64,000 nt of DNA. It comes from Babylonia areolata (lineage: Eukaryota > Mollusca > Gastropoda > Neogastropoda > Buccinidae). Positions within the stretch are counted from its first letter, which is position 1. Each line of letters begins with the position of its first letter. Shown in pieces: positions 34,587-47,857 of this stretch. Made by a program: the position numbers and the translations under genes. The stretch is taken from positions 28,879,857 to 28,943,856 of the forward strand of contig NC_134901.1 of NCBI RefSeq assembly GCF_041734735.1, in the 5' to 3' direction. The notes under the pieces are model-generated. The model did no database searches, was not told the DNA's origin, and saw only the letters and a program-made list of their open reading frames with translations.

Positions 34587-34595
34587 ACTTCCGGT
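34587..34595 (+). promoter_or_regulatory. ETS-type site in the ARL2BP 5' region
   Basis: ACTTCCGGT, the reverse of the ETS/GABP core CCGGAAGT, lies 22 bases before the ARL2BP start codon. Such sites are common at TATA-less housekeeping promoters. Function here is inferred from sequence and position only. Confidence 0.35.
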
Positions 34596-34617
34596 GAAGG
34601 CAAGCGTTGTTAACAAC

Positions 34618-37600
34618 ATGGGTGAGTGTCGATTGTCAAATCTGAAAGGACATGTAGACAATGATCAAATGAAATAAGTTCAATTTGTTGAATATTGAAA
34701 GAGTTAAGCAATGCAGTACCATACTGATTAACCTGAAGACAGTTGTTAGGCTAGACACTGCACGAAGCGTGAATAGCTCACAGCGATAGACTGGTCGACA
34801 ATGACGCGCTCTCTCTCAAGCAGTGATTTCTTCAGCAATATTATCAATTCACGTGCTAACTTGGGAAACAGTCCTTTTTTTCCAGCCATTTCCATACAAG
34901 GGTTGTGAGGTTGTAGACTGTTTCTTTGTCATATTAAGGTCAGTATGCTGTTTTGTAAACAGTGAAATACTTAATATTTTAACGCCGATGTAAAATTTCT
35001 GGTGACATGTATGTACATGATCATGGACCCCAGATGGTCAAACACAAAACAAGTATGTGTAAATATTTACTCCTCCAATATTCCCATTTGTATTTCATTA
35101 CACTTGTGTACACATAGACAGAAGCCTGCACGCCCATGCACACAGACATCATGACATGAACACACAGAATAACACTCAGATTGACGCATGTATGGACATG
35201 CATACAAAAGTGCACACATACTTAGGAAACAAAACAAACAAAACATAGATTTATAAATGGACAAACATTGATAAAAATCTTAAATGCTTTCATTGTCATT
35301 CTAGTAATCTTAATGAAGACTTCAGTCTTCAGTGTCTTAAGTTTTACTCTAACAACCAAATTGAACTGCTACATTATGTCTATATTATTTTGTCAGTAGG
35401 TAATAAATGAACAGAATCCAAATACTGAAATTGGTGTAAATCATAATTGTTGAAACATAAAGTGAAGCATCCTGGAAGATGGGGCAGCAACAAACAAACA
35501 AACCAAGAATCAATCTTTCTTGTTTTCAGTAATCATTTCCCACAATGCTGGCATCTGTTTGAGATGTGTCTGGATTGACATTCAGTGACAAAGCATCATG
35601 TGGTTACCAGAAACCAACATTGCCACTGTCATCACTACTATAAAAGCTGCTGCTGCTACTTATACTTCTCTACAATGCATTTCCTAAGTTCATTTAAAGT
35701 GTTATAAGATCAGTATATTCAAATTGTATCATTTTACAGTGGACCGTGCTTCATTGGTGTGTGTGATATATTCAGATGGAGAAAAAGAAGACATTATGGA
35801 TCTGGGTAACCAACATTGCGAGTTTGAGGATGAAGAAGACTTGGCCTCTGGGTGGTAAGTGATAACTGGTGTTGTTGCTTACTATGAAATTGAATAGAGA
35901 GAAAGAAGTGCTGGCCAATCTGTAACATACCTTTCTTCCACAGAAATGACTTGGCAAACATTTGGAAAATAGAGGGCTGAAGAGTGGGTGGTGTGTATGT
36001 AGGAGTGGGAACCCTGGAGAAGAGTGCAATGGTGAAATGTAATGCATAAAAACCCTTCAGAAACAATATATGTGGTCCATTCTCTTGATTATATGTGCGC
36101 ACATACACCTTCATGCATGTATTAGCGCACTCAGACACATTTGCACACGTACACACATCATGCAATCATGCAAGTGCATGTAAATGCAGGAGAGAGAGAT
36201 AGAGTGTGTATGTGTGTCTGTTTACTCTTAATGTGTGTTTCAGCAGCCTTTTTTAAGAATATAATGATTCCATTTCCCAGATGATTTATTAAAGAGTATG
36301 CGCAATGACTTGTACAAAGATAGCTGAAAAATAATACTGTTGACAGAAGTAAAAGTAACCGTGTGTGTGTGTGGGTGGGTGGGTGGGTGGGTTGTATATG
36401 TGTGTGTGTAACTCTCTGTGGAATATGAGATGCTTTAGCATTCCTCCAGTTCATTAACATGGCTTCCAGGTGAAGGAATGCAACAGTGTCCCATCAAGCG
36501 GGTAAAAAGAAATATGACATCAGACCTTACTTAGAATGCAGACATAAGGTGCACATTAAAGTTAACCTATCAATTTCAGATGCATCCAATTGCAAGCTGC
36601 TCATTTTTACAGATATGTTTGGCTTTGCTCTCATGAGGTTTAGATTGTTTTTCTCAAACATGTGGCTGAATGTCTTAACTCATCCAACCCAGCACCCAAG
36701 CTTTGTTTGGCGTCAATATTCATTTCATTAAAATGGTGCACATGTTCCTACATATGAATAAACCACAAGCAGAGAAAACTTACTTCCACAGTATTTCCAA
36801 CTGCGTTTACATGTGTCATTTTGGGGAGAAACAAAAAACAGATCAGTTTCAATATGTTTTCTTCATTTTCTGCATCAGTATAGCAGGGAAACTGCCGAGG
36901 CAGTAAACTTCCTGAGGTTGAATGGGTTAAATGTCTCTGCTTTAATGTTAATTGTAGGGCATATGTCCTGCACACATGATGCACTGCAGGAGTAAACAAA
37001 TATTCTGCAGAAACAACTAGAAAGCAGTTGAAACAGAAGTGTGATTTTTGTTGTTGTACATCCTCATTGTATTCTGAATGACTTGTTATTGTTGAACATT
37101 TGAGGTGCATGTACAGGAGACTGAAAGATTGAATATGCATTATGTGGCACATTGTTCCAGTTCCAAGGCGGACGTTGCCTTTGATCAAGTAGTTGGTCAC
37201 ATTGAAGACATCATTGTGGGTAAGAGCTCTTAAGCTTAAGCAATGTGAATTCTACATGGTACTGGTACCCACATTATATATATATAGTGTGTGTGTGCAT
37301 CTATAGATGTACATGAGCAGTCATGCAATTACACATGCACGCCCACATGCACACCCACCCACATACACACACAGACACACACACACACACACAGGCACAC
37401 ACACACACACACACACACACACTTTCTCTCTAATTCAGTGTAGTCTGTGTGCATGGTTGGTATATAGAAAAAGAAAAAGAAAAAAGACTTAGAATAACCC
37501 CTCATCCCCAAACCTCTCCCTTTTCCTTTCATGAACACAATACACACATGCACATGCATGTACACATGCACATGTATACACACATGCAAATACACACACA

Positions 37601-40600
37601 CATGCAGGCAGGCACGCACACTACTGTGTTTCTGGAAAGATGATATTTCATGGCAAATGACTGATCCAGCAGACAGACAGGATGAACACTGTTTAACAGA
37701 ATACAATGCTTGATACCCCATGTATGTTTTGGAGTCTGTTAAAAAAACAACAACATGTGTACAGAACTTAAGTATATGAACAATAAGAAACATTTAGTTG
37801 TTGTTTTTTAAAATCCAGATGTATGTATACTATCAATGATATGTATGTATACTGTCAATGATACTGTGAGGAAATAGTTTTTATTCATTGTCTTTCAGTG
37901 TGCTTAAAAGTATGCTTTCAGCAATATAGTTCACAGGCTCTAAACTGAAAAACAAAAACACAAAAAAAAACCTGGATTAAACTAAAAGATAAGATGTTTT
38001 TCATGGTGATATATCCATGTTCATATGCAGTGGAATTACCTCAAAGGTGTATTTGTTTCAGACGATGAATTTCAACAGTTACAAAACAACTTCTTGGAGA
38101 AACATTATCTTCAGTTTGAAGACAGTGAAGAAAACAAGCTCAGCTATACGGATATACACAAGGCCTACGTAAGTGAATTGAGACTCTCATAGAATAAATC
38201 TTCTGGCGCTGCTCTGAAGCGGTTTGCTTCCTGCCTGAGTGACTGCTCTCAGTGTCTTGTTGTCAAACTGCACATCAAAGCCCTCTGTCTTGAGGGATGC
38301 TGTAGTGACCATTCTTTGTGAGTTGTCAACAGAGGCAGTATGTTAAAGCTCTCTGTTTTGAGGGATGGTATAGTGACCATTCTCAATGTGTCGTCGTCAG
38401 ACTGCACATCAAAGCCCTCAGTTTTGAGGGACAGTGGCCCACAGAGTTCAGTTCTTTGGTCCATGCTTTTTACCAGGTGTAAAGCAATCTGATGTGCTGC
38501 ATCCCATGTTTGCTGTGATGCACAGCTCAAGCAGTCTGCTCCCACGTCCCAGTTCCCTCAGCTTCCTTCATTGTTCAACAGGCGACAAATATCTCTAAGT
38601 TATTCTGACACAGGTCATGTCAGACCTTCTGTCCCTCTACACACCAACTTGATGTCTGTGTTATTCTGACACAGGTCACCTTGTTTGGTTGTCCTGTGTC
38701 ATGTGGATAATTAGTGTGGTTGTCCTGTGTCATGTGGATAAAGTGTGTTTGGTTGTCCTGTGTCATGTAGATAAAGTATGTTTGGTTGTCCTGTGTCATA
38801 TGGATAAAGTATGTTTGGGTATCCTGTGTCATATGGATAAAGTATGTTTGGTTGTCCTGTGTCATGTAGATAAAGTATGTTTGGTTATCCTGTGTCATAT
38901 GGATAAAGTGTGTTTGGTTGTCCTGTGTCATGTAGATAAAGTATGTTTGGTTATCCTGTGTCATATGGATAAAGTATGTTTGGTTGTCCTGTGTCATATG
39001 GATAAAGTATGTTTGGTTGTCCTGTGTCATATGGATAAAGTATGTTTGGTTGTCCTGTGTCATATGGATAAAGTATGTTTGGTTATCCTGTGTCATATGG
39101 ATAAAGTATGTTTGGTTGTCCTGTGTCATATGGATAAAGTATGTTTGGTTGTCCTGTGTCATATGGATAAAGTATGTTTGGTTGTCCTGTGTCATATGGA
39201 TAAAGTATGTTTGGTTGTCCTGTGTCATATGGATAAAGTATGTTTGGTTATCCTGTGTCATATGGATAAAGTATGTTTGGTTATCCTGTGTCATATGGAT
39301 AAAGTATGTTTGGTTGTCCTGTGTCATATGGATAAAGTATGTTTGGTTGTCCTGTGTCATATGGATAAAGTATGTTTGGTTGTCCTGTGTCATATGGATA
39401 AAGTATGTTTGGTTGTCCTGTGTCATATGGATAAAGTATGTTTGGTTGTCCTGTGTCTTGTACATATAGAGTGTTTGGTTGTCCTCTGTCATGTGGATAA
39501 AGAGTGTGTGGTTGTCATTGTCATGGATAAATTGTGTTTGGTTGTCTTGTGTCATGTGCATAAAGAGTGGTTGTCATGTGGATAAGCTATCTGTCTGTGT
39601 GTTTGCATGTTCACAACTTTTTTTTTAAGGTCAGGTTAAGAGGATTATTTATATTTTACATATGCTCAGTGCCATTAAAAGAGTTTTGTATTTACAAAAT
39701 ATGAAATGAAAGAAGTGTGGGTGATGTCTTAGAATGCCTGTAAGGTTTTGTTGCTTAAAAAGACGACAAACCAGCCCCCTGCAGAGAGTGTTCCAGACAC
39801 CCCTAGAGTCTCCAGCCTTTGCTGTTCACAGCACCTGTCCACTGCCACTTCTTGGCTGAGAGACTCACAAGTGATTGTATTGTATTCTGATGCATTGTAT
39901 TACCCTTTGTCACAATGTATTTCTCTGTGTGAAATTCAGGCTGCTTTCCCCAGGGAGAGTGCATCTTTACAGCGCAGTGCCATCCTTTTTTTTTCTACCT
40001 GCAAGTGGATTTGTTTTCCATATCAAAGTGGATTTGTTTTCCATATCAAAGTGGATTTGTTTTCCATATCAAAGTGGATTTAGTAGCTTTGTTTTCCGTA
40101 TCAAAGTGGATTTGTTTTCCATATCAAAGTGGATTTGTTTTCCATATCAAAGTGGATTTAGTGGCTTTGTTTTCCATATCAAAGTGGATTTGTTTTCCAT
40201 ATCAAAGTGGATTTGTTTTCCATATCAAAGTGGATTTAGTGGCTTTGTTTTCCATATCAAAGTGGATTTGTTTTCCATATCAAAGTGGATTTTTTTTCCA
40301 TATCAGAGTGGATTTTTTTCCACAGAACTTTGCCAGGGACAACACTTTTGTTGCCATGGGTTCTTTTATCTGCATGTTTAAGTGCGTGTTACACACGGGA
40401 CTTCAGTTTATTATCTCATCTGAATGACTAGCATCCAGACCACCACTCATGGAGGGGGAGAAAATACTGGTGAGTGTGGGATTTGATCCTGTTTGCTCAG
40501 ATTCCCACGCTGCCTTGGCCATCCCTATAATTTTCATAGCTTCTGGGGATTTCAGTACAAAGGCTGCAGGATATTGCTTGGTTGTATTGTGTTGTGTTTT

Positions 40601-43600
40601 GCAAAGTCAAGAAACCTGATATGGAGTCAGGAAACAAATTGCTCATTTTACTTATCACTATTTCTTGTTATAAGTCACCAGTGTTCTGTTTGGCAGGTGC
40701 AACTGGTGGAAACTTTCTTGGTGGAGGAGATATCCAAAAGAACTCCAGACTTTTCTATGCAAGAGTTCATTCAGACGCTGACGTGAGTTGCCAGAGGGTA
40801 TTCTCGTTAGGCACATATTTATTATATAAGCGGTTTACTGTAAGGGTCTGTTCATTCCCACAATTGATTTTGTGTCAGCCTTACATTGTAACATGACCTC
40901 ACAAGCTGAATCCTATAGCACTGTATGCTGTGGTCAGTCTTTGTGTAGCTGTTCAGCAGTTTTATCCATATCAGTCATTTACATGTGGAACAGATGTGAT
41001 TAGCTAAAAAAATATGGGCATAAAAACATTTCACATTTATCTGTCAGTACATCACTGTTAACTGTGACATAATGTAAAACATTATAACTTTGTTTGCCAT
41101 TCACCGACATTGGAAGTTACACTTTTTCTTTAATCTAGGTATTGATATTTTACTGCAGGGATGCTCACCGTATTCAAATGTACAGTAATTTCTGTTCTAT
41201 AGAGCATTCCACTATATAGTGCACACCCGTTCAAATCTTTACAAAAATTCCAGAAAAATCCTAGAATATGTATTTATGTTTTGGGTGCAGTCAAATTACA
41301 GTCAGGTTGATGAAACCAGAAATTAATTCAGGAACTAGGCTGAACGATATTGATATGCTAAGAACTTTCAACACAGTAACATATGCAGTGATGAAATTAT
41401 AAAACAAATAAAAGAAACAGGAAAAATAGACTGCCTCACTCATAAAACAGATTCATCAGCTTCACCTCATGAGAAAGTTTAGAAATCTGAACGTGTAGAG
41501 TCAGATAAGAAAAGCTAACAAGCCTTTTCTGACACGTCATTCAAGGTAAAGGTCACAGCACTACTTTCTGGTTCTGTTGAAGGCCAAAATGTGTCTACTG
41601 ATTTGCATTTTCCTTGATGATGCCCACATTTTTTAAACCATCAACAAAAGGGTTCGTCTTAACTAATCACTGTCATTCAAACCCAAAATCATTGGATACA
41701 CACTTCGTTTTCAGAATTATGCTGAGTGGTCATGAGTATCTCTGTTCACGAATGCATGAAAGAATCAGCTGTAGGCTCTGCACTCAACTGATTGTGTAAG
41801 AGTAGAGAAGGACATTGTTGTTTACTTTTATGTGTTGACATCTAAACGCTTTTGAACTTATTTCTTTGCAAAACAAATTTACCTCATATTTCTCTTCATC
41901 AACATTGTTATATAAAGTTTGTGCTAACGATAAATGGCAGATTATTCTCTATCTAACCTTTTCCATGAATAAGATGCATTGGTGTAGGAGGTGAAAGAAA
42001 AAATATTGTCTCATAATCTGAAAGTTATGGTACTGGGGTGTTCTTTTTGTTTTTGTTTTGTTTTGTTTTTTGTGCTGGAACCAAGTGAGGTATATAACCC
42101 ATTGAGAGTTGCCTTCAAATGCCTGCAGTTAGTTCTCATTTGATGTCCCCAACTTACATTTATTACATTTTCCCCCAGATCTTTAATTTTTCAGTGATGC
42201 AACAAATGTCATTATGGGCGTGGGTCATCCCTGAGAAGGTTGCTGACAGAATATTATGTGACTGGCACAGCTACCTGCAGAAAACAGCAATGGAATAATC
42301 TGTGACTGGTATAAAGCCCCGCAGAAAACAGCAATGGAATAATCTGTGACTGGTATAAACACCCGCAGAAAACAGCAATAGAATAATCTGTGACTGGTGT
42401 AAACACCCGCAGAAAATAGCAATGGAATAATCTGTGACTGGTATAAACACCCGCAGAAAATAGCAATGGAATATTCTGTGACTGGCACAGATACCTGCAG
42501 AAAGCAACAACGGAATATTCTGTGACTAGTATTTATATCTGCTGAAAATAGCAATAGAATATTATGTGACTAGTACATACACTGCAGAAAACAGCAACAG
42601 ATTATTCTGTGACTGGTTTTTACACCTGCAGAAAACAGCAACAGAATATTCTGTCACAGGGCACTGTAAAGGCACTTTACCCATTGCACAGTTCTAACCC
42701 CAAATGGGAGGAGGGAGATGGCGTTTACAATGTAGTTTGGGAGAGGGATGGCGTTTACAAGGTAGTTTACAGTATATTGCACACTTTTTATCTTTCCATT
42801 TGAGTCAGTCATTTTTCCTAGGGAGAGCTCCACCCCACTGTCCCTATCACTTCCCATTTCCTTTTTTTTTTTTCTTTTCCTTTCTTCTCCTTTCTTTCAT
42901 TTTCTTCACTTTTTATTTCCTGTTGCATTTTTTGTTGTTGTTGTTTGTGCCGATATCAGGTTGAGGAAAGATGAACTGGACGGAGAAGTGTTTGACCTTC
43001 TGCTGACCTTCAGTGACTTTGTGGCTTTCAAAGAACTTGTGCTGGACTTCAGAGCGGTAAGACACATCATGGTGATTTGTTTGCGGCTAAAAGAGACATC
43101 CTCCTCCTCCATTCTGTCAAGAAATGCTCTTGCTGCATTTCACATATATCTTTTACTTCCATTCTAAATGTTTCTTTTGTCAGCTTGAGCAACATGACCA
43201 CATTTGAATTTCTGTTTGGAGATTATTGAGTTGACTATTCTTTCACTGTCCTGTATTCCACATTTGAAGATGATATTTTTTTTACTTCTTCTTTTTTTGT
43301 GTTCATATTTTTTAGGATGACTGGTGTCATAAACTTTGATGTGATAAACATCTGATTGTCCCAGAATTGCAAAGTTTTCTTGTTTTGTCTTTGTTTGTTT
43401 GTTTGTTTTTTTGTGTTTTTGTTGTTGTTGTTGTTTGTTTTTTTAGAAGGTACTGTATACAACTCTTCACTCATGGGTCACACACATGTTCACAACAAGC
43501 ACGGGCATTCACATGCTATGTGTAACATACATATGAATGCCACATACATTTGCACATATTAGAATTCGCTTGTATAAAAACATGAAGGCACATGCACATG

Positions 43601-43653
43601 TACATGTACCACAGACTTATAGTTACACACATGTATATAAACTTACATATGTA

Positions 43654-43705
<52 letters not shown>

Positions 43706-43767
43706 CATGCTCACACACACACATACCGGTAAAGTTGATCAATAAATAAATGTAAAGATAAGTGTAA

Positions 43768-43812
<45 letters not shown>

Positions 43813-44338
43813 CACAACAGATATGCAACAACAGACAGACCTCCAGTGCCTGTTTCCAGTGTTGGTCTTGTTCTGCCACACCCTTTTCTTGGACTTTCTA
43901 ACGACGATGACTCAAAGAGTTGATGAAGATGGGGGGTGGCATGTTGACATTCTGACCCTTAACCTCATCGCTTTCTTTACGCTGATGGTGTCTACCTTTT
44001 GATATGAACGACTTGATAAAAGTTGTGCTTCGGGAATAATACACTTTTCTGTGTGTTACTCTTTGTCACAACAGTGCACCAATACAGTTACACCCTTTTT
44101 TCTTTTTTTCTGCCAGCCACCAGGCAGATACTTTTTTCCACTAGGTAGATGTGTTTACCACTAGGCCATCACTGCACACTTCACTGAAGTGCGTCATATC
44201 ATGTGGTGTTTGTTGCAGGACAAAGAAGGTCGGACGGTAGATCTGAGTGGTGGGCTGAAGGTGATTCCCATGCAGAGCCACTTCGCCCTGGAAGGGGACG
44301 GCCTGTGTCTAATGGGACACAATCTCCGCAGACACTGA
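34618..44338 (+). CDS. ARL2BP: ARL2-binding protein (BART), seven coding exons
   Basis: ARL2BP binds the GTP form of the small GTPase ARL2 (and ARL3) and works at centrosomes, cilia and mitochondria. Coding exons are 34,618-34,621, 35,740-35,854, 37,161-37,219, 38,062-38,168, 40,697-40,782, 42,960-43,056 and 44,219-44,338. All have GT-AG ends and fit in phase, giving 588 bases and 195 residues. The BART domain starts with ADVAFDQVVGHIEDIIVDDE, then FLEKHYLQFEDSEENKLSYT, VQLVETFLVEEISKRTPDF, ELDGEVFDLLLTFSDFVAFK and DKEGRTVDLSGGL. It closes with GHNLRRH, close to the human end NNLRH. The first exon holds only ATGG. About 30 acidic N-terminal residues exceed the human protein (163 residues). 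Introns 4 and 5 hold minisatellites and a SINE. Start choice follows from the ATGG|GTGAGT exon, which alone keeps exon 2 in frame. Confidence 0.93.
38688..39580. repeat. 33-bp minisatellite in ARL2BP intron 4, about 27 units
   Basis: The unit is TTGGTTGTCCTGTGTCATAT followed by GGATAAAGTATGT. Since 33 is a multiple of 3, several frames stay open on both strands (for example 11-residue repeats of IHMTQDNQTYF on the minus strand). Central units are nearly identical, so recent spread or correction is likely. The edges are diverged. Confidence 0.9.
39880..40530 (-). mobile_element. tRNA-derived SINE, tail type 1, with internal expansion
   Basis: On the minus strand the head lies near 40,525 (GGATGGCCAAGGCAGCGTGG) and the B box near 40,490. 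The core follows (GATGAGATAATAAACTG, AAGAACCCATGGCAACAAAA), then the CTCTCCCTGGGGAAAGCAGC tail at 39,945 and a final run near 39,880. It differs from a normal copy by a 23-bp tandem expansion (40,006-40,318). It lies in ARL2BP intron 4. Confidence 0.8.
40006..40318. repeat. 23-bp tandem repeat inside a SINE, about 13 units
   Basis: The unit is GTGGATTTGTTTTCCATATC followed by AAA. In a normal SINE this motif (the reverse of AAAATCCACTTTGATAGG) occurs once. Three units carry an extra TAGTAGCTTTG or TAGTGGCTTTG, spaced about 90 bases apart, so a block of several units was copied as one. Confidence 0.85.
42245..42660. repeat. 44-bp minisatellite in ARL2BP intron 5, about 9 units
   Basis: The unit is GCAGAAAACAGCAATGGAAT, then AATCTGTGACTGGTATAAAC, then ACCC. 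Outer units are more diverged. It lies in the intron between exons 5 and 6. Confidence 0.88.
43655..43811. repeat. CT and CA microsatellites in ARL2BP intron 6
   Basis: A (CT)n run at about 43,656-43,673 passes into (CA)n to about 43,702. A second (CA)n run covers about 43,772-43,810. Confidence 0.8.
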
Positions 44339-45235
44339 CACGGCTCGGGTTATCTCCACGGGCATTGGCCTTTACCCCCTTTGTGTCGACCAGTTTTCAG
44401 CCATCACTGCAGAGGATCAGTCGTTGCCACAAAAAAGGAAACAAATCTTGGAGGGAAAAACATATATCCTCCAGTAGCTATCACTGCAGAAGGATTAGCT
44501 GTTTTCACACACAAAAAAAGGAAAACAATCTTGGAGGGAAAAAAATATACCTGAGAAAGACCACAGTTCTGTTGGGGTTTTTTGTTGTTTTTTTCTCAGT
44601 CTCCCCATCTTAGTTTATACAGCAGTGCTCTTACTGTGTGAATATAGTTTTGTGTAATGTACTCATACTATGTAAATATGATAGTTACTAAGTAATTTTA
44701 ATATTCTCCTCTGTTCCTTGCCTTGTTGAGGATTGAGTACTACACAAGAAGCATTATTATTATTTGCATTTTTTTTCTTTATGATTTTTCGCCAAAATGT
44801 TTCTGTAACAGCACTGTATTAGTATTATTACTGGAAAAGAACAAACAGCCAGTTTGGGATTGGTGTACTTTTAACAAAAATAATGATAGAGAAAATAACC
44901 CAGAATAATCCAGTTTAACACTGACTGCTTTATAATATTGTCTGGTTCTGCATTGTGTTCTTCTTCACTGCATTTACACATGACATGGTCATTTAAGTTG
45001 AAAACCATTTTGAACAAATTTCTCCTTTGAAGAAATCAAATGTCTGAATTGTCTTCTTACTGTTGAGAACTGGTGTGCATGCCTCTGTGTGTGTGTGCGT
45101 GTGTGTGTGCTCTGATAAAAAAAACCCAAAAAACCAGAGAGCATTATACTGTGCAAATGTATATTTCACACTATACTCTTTAGATAATACTCATCAGTTA
45201 ATATTGTGCATTTTTCTGTAGATTTTACAGTTTTC

Positions 45236-45455
45236 AATAAAAATGCAGTCACGCTGTGGTGGGTGACTTCTCTCAGTTTATGTCTGATAAAAGAGTTATC
45301 TCAGTTTGTTATTTGATTCAAGAGGTGATTAATTATTTTGTGGTGATGAACAACATTTTCTTAATGCTGCAAGAAAATATATAACTGATCTGAAAGTTTG
45401 TTCAACTGATTAAATGTAAAAAAAAATTAATTTATTTCCTTGGTGCCTCAATAAA
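45236..45455 (+). promoter_or_regulatory. ARL2BP polyadenylation signals
   Basis: AATAAA occurs at 45,236-45,241 and again at 45,450-45,455, about 0.9 and 1.1 kb after the ARL2BP stop, in an AT-rich 3' UTR. Either could end the transcript. Confidence 0.6.
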
Positions 45456-45469
45456 GAAATTATGAGTGA

Positions 45470-45500
45470 TAAAGACTTTTCTTCATGCTCTGATTGTATG

Positions 45501-45536
<36 letters not shown>

Positions 45537-46128
45537 CTGCTATGTGTGTGTTCAAGTATATGTACATGTGTGTGTGCACTTATTGTTTTTGTGTTGTGTT
45601 ATGGTATGTACAGGTGTGCGTCTCATGATTTTATGTGTGTAAATGTACATAAAGAATTATGTATACCTGTTAAATGTTGATGTGTTCAGGTGCGAGTATT
45701 GTGTGTTATGTATAATCTCATTGATGGACTTTTGTTCTTTCCCACACACTGAAAGACCTGAAAAAAAGCCTCAACCACTAAGGCACTTAAGAAAAAAAAA
45801 AGATTTCATCCCTCACTGTTCAAGACACAAAAAAAAAGAAAAAGAAAAAAAAAGAAGGGAGATCCTTGTTGATTACCAAGGGCCTGGAAAACAGAAAAAA
45901 GAGGGACCTCACAGACAACATGAGCAAAAATCATTTTCCTCACTAACAGTTGAGAAGAACGTCATTTTGATCACAAAACCTTTCAAGAAGAGGGCATTTT
46001 TTACTGACTGTATTATGACACAAAAAGTCTATTCTCCCTTTTGATTTTTTTCAAAGATAGTTTGTTGTTGTTTTTCTGTTTTTTTGTGTGCATCATCTAT
46101 AGCTATATATTCTGCTGACTCGCACAAG

Positions 46129-46163
<35 letters not shown>

Positions 46164-46470
46164 TATATTTACAGATATAGATGTGTGTGTGTATTATAGT
46201 GTGTCAGGTAATGGCTGAGTTGTGGCATCCCAAAGCAATACACACTACCTCTTGTTTACCCTCTCTCTTCTACCCCACCCCCATCCCACCCCCACCCTCA
46301 TGAATTAAAATAAGAAAGTAATCTTGCCTTGTCTTGTCTTTACCCTCTCTCTTCTACCCCACCCCCATCCCACCCCCAACCTCATGGATTAAAATAAGAA
46401 AGTAATCTTGCCTTGTCTTGTCCTGTGGTAATCCCTATGCAGGACAACAATAACAATCATATATTGGACT
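45470..46470. other. Intergenic DNA between ARL2BP and AIRIM
   Basis: It holds (GT)n at about 45,501-45,535, (TA)n at about 46,130-46,160 and two copies of an 84-base unit at 46,257 and 46,341 that begin TACCCTCTCTCTTCTACCCC. No gene is visible. Confidence 0.6.
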
Positions 46471-46719
46471 AATTGTTAACAAGAAACAGACCCAATGATG
46501 AATGGGGAGGGGCAGAAGATGGAAAAGTACAAACAACAGAAGAAGAAGGAGGAGGAAAGGAAAGAGCAAAAAACGCGACAGAAGATATTTTGTGCAGATG
46601 GTTGTATTTTGTACAGTTTACGACAAATAGAGACAAACCAACTCCAAGGGCACTAACTCTATTCAACCTACCGTCGTGCACTTTCTGTTCGTCGTTTTCA
46701 TACGCGTCAATGTGCGAAG

Positions 46720-47037
46720 ATGGAAGAAGAAAAAGACAACAAGGGACGTCTTGCGCTGGAAAGAAACCTGCAGAAAGCGTTCAAAGCTATTCAGTCTTTT
46801 AGCGGAGCTGTGCAGACTGTAACGGCAGAAACTCTACCGATTGTCCGGACAGTGGCCACTTTTCTGGAGCAGTCGGAGTTTTGTGCATCAGCGGACTGCA
46901 GCGTGTTACCGTTTGCTGCACAATTTCCTGACCTAAAAGGGCGACTGGTGTGCAAGATCAGAGAGGAAATGGCGGAGAAAGTGGGGGAACTGGAGATTAT
47001 GATGTAAGATTGATGATTTCACAAGAGGTGCAGTATG

Positions 47038-47068
<31 letters not shown>

Positions 47069-47822
47069 AAGAGCCTGAAATCAGGCTTGTATAATAATTC
47101 AGCAAGATCTCTTTTAACTAAGTTTTGAGCCACAAGGCTTGGTTGTTTCTCTGTCATAAGACAAGTCCTCCACACAAAATACGTACTCGGCCTGGGCATG
47201 CTTGCTCTACTAAGGAAAGAAGTGCAAGTTTTGCTTCTGTGAACATTGGGCCATCAGGATGATCTGGATGTTTGTGAGGCATGTGGACATTCTTAGCCAG
47301 TGCTGTTGCACTTAAACTGACCGTCCATTCATTTATCTTTTAAAAGGGTTTAACCATTTTTTTTCTTATTAAAATCCAAGGTATAATTATGGTAAACAAT
47401 CACATTCTAAGATTTGATATTTGGATTCTTTTGAAAATAAGCACAGAATCAAAAACAAACATATGATAAAGATATTCATACATGTATACAAGAGGAGAGG
47501 GGAAAAAAGTGGGGTGGAGTGCTATTACATAAATGTATATATATATATATTATATATTAAAAAAAAAAAGGGGGGGGGGGGCGGGGGGGGAGGGGAGTAG
47601 AAAAATCGTGAAATATTTGTATTGAAATTTAAGTGATCAGTATATTCCTGCATGATTGGTACAGACTGCAGTTACAAAATACTCTTTCCAATGGGGATTA
47701 CAATCAGTCAGGCCTAAAGGTTATTATGTTACTTGGCAATGTTAACCTAATATCATCTTTTAAAACATTCACATGTGTGACCGCCCTATTATTTAGTTTG
47801 GTTTTCTTCTTTCTCTCTCTCT

Positions 47823-47857
<35 letters not shown>

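Noticed and set aside
38620-39585. Open frames of about 300 codons on both strands.
   Set aside because: They come from the 33-base intronic minisatellite of ARL2BP. Repeats of IHMTQDNQTYF have no known fold and lie between proven exons.
40005-40427. Open frames of 140-168 codons.
   Set aside because: They come from the 23-base expansion inside a SINE.
44000-44180. Another SINE copy on the minus strand.
   Set aside because: A few short stretches such as CTCTTTGTCACAACAG recall the SINE tail, but the core is not recognisable.
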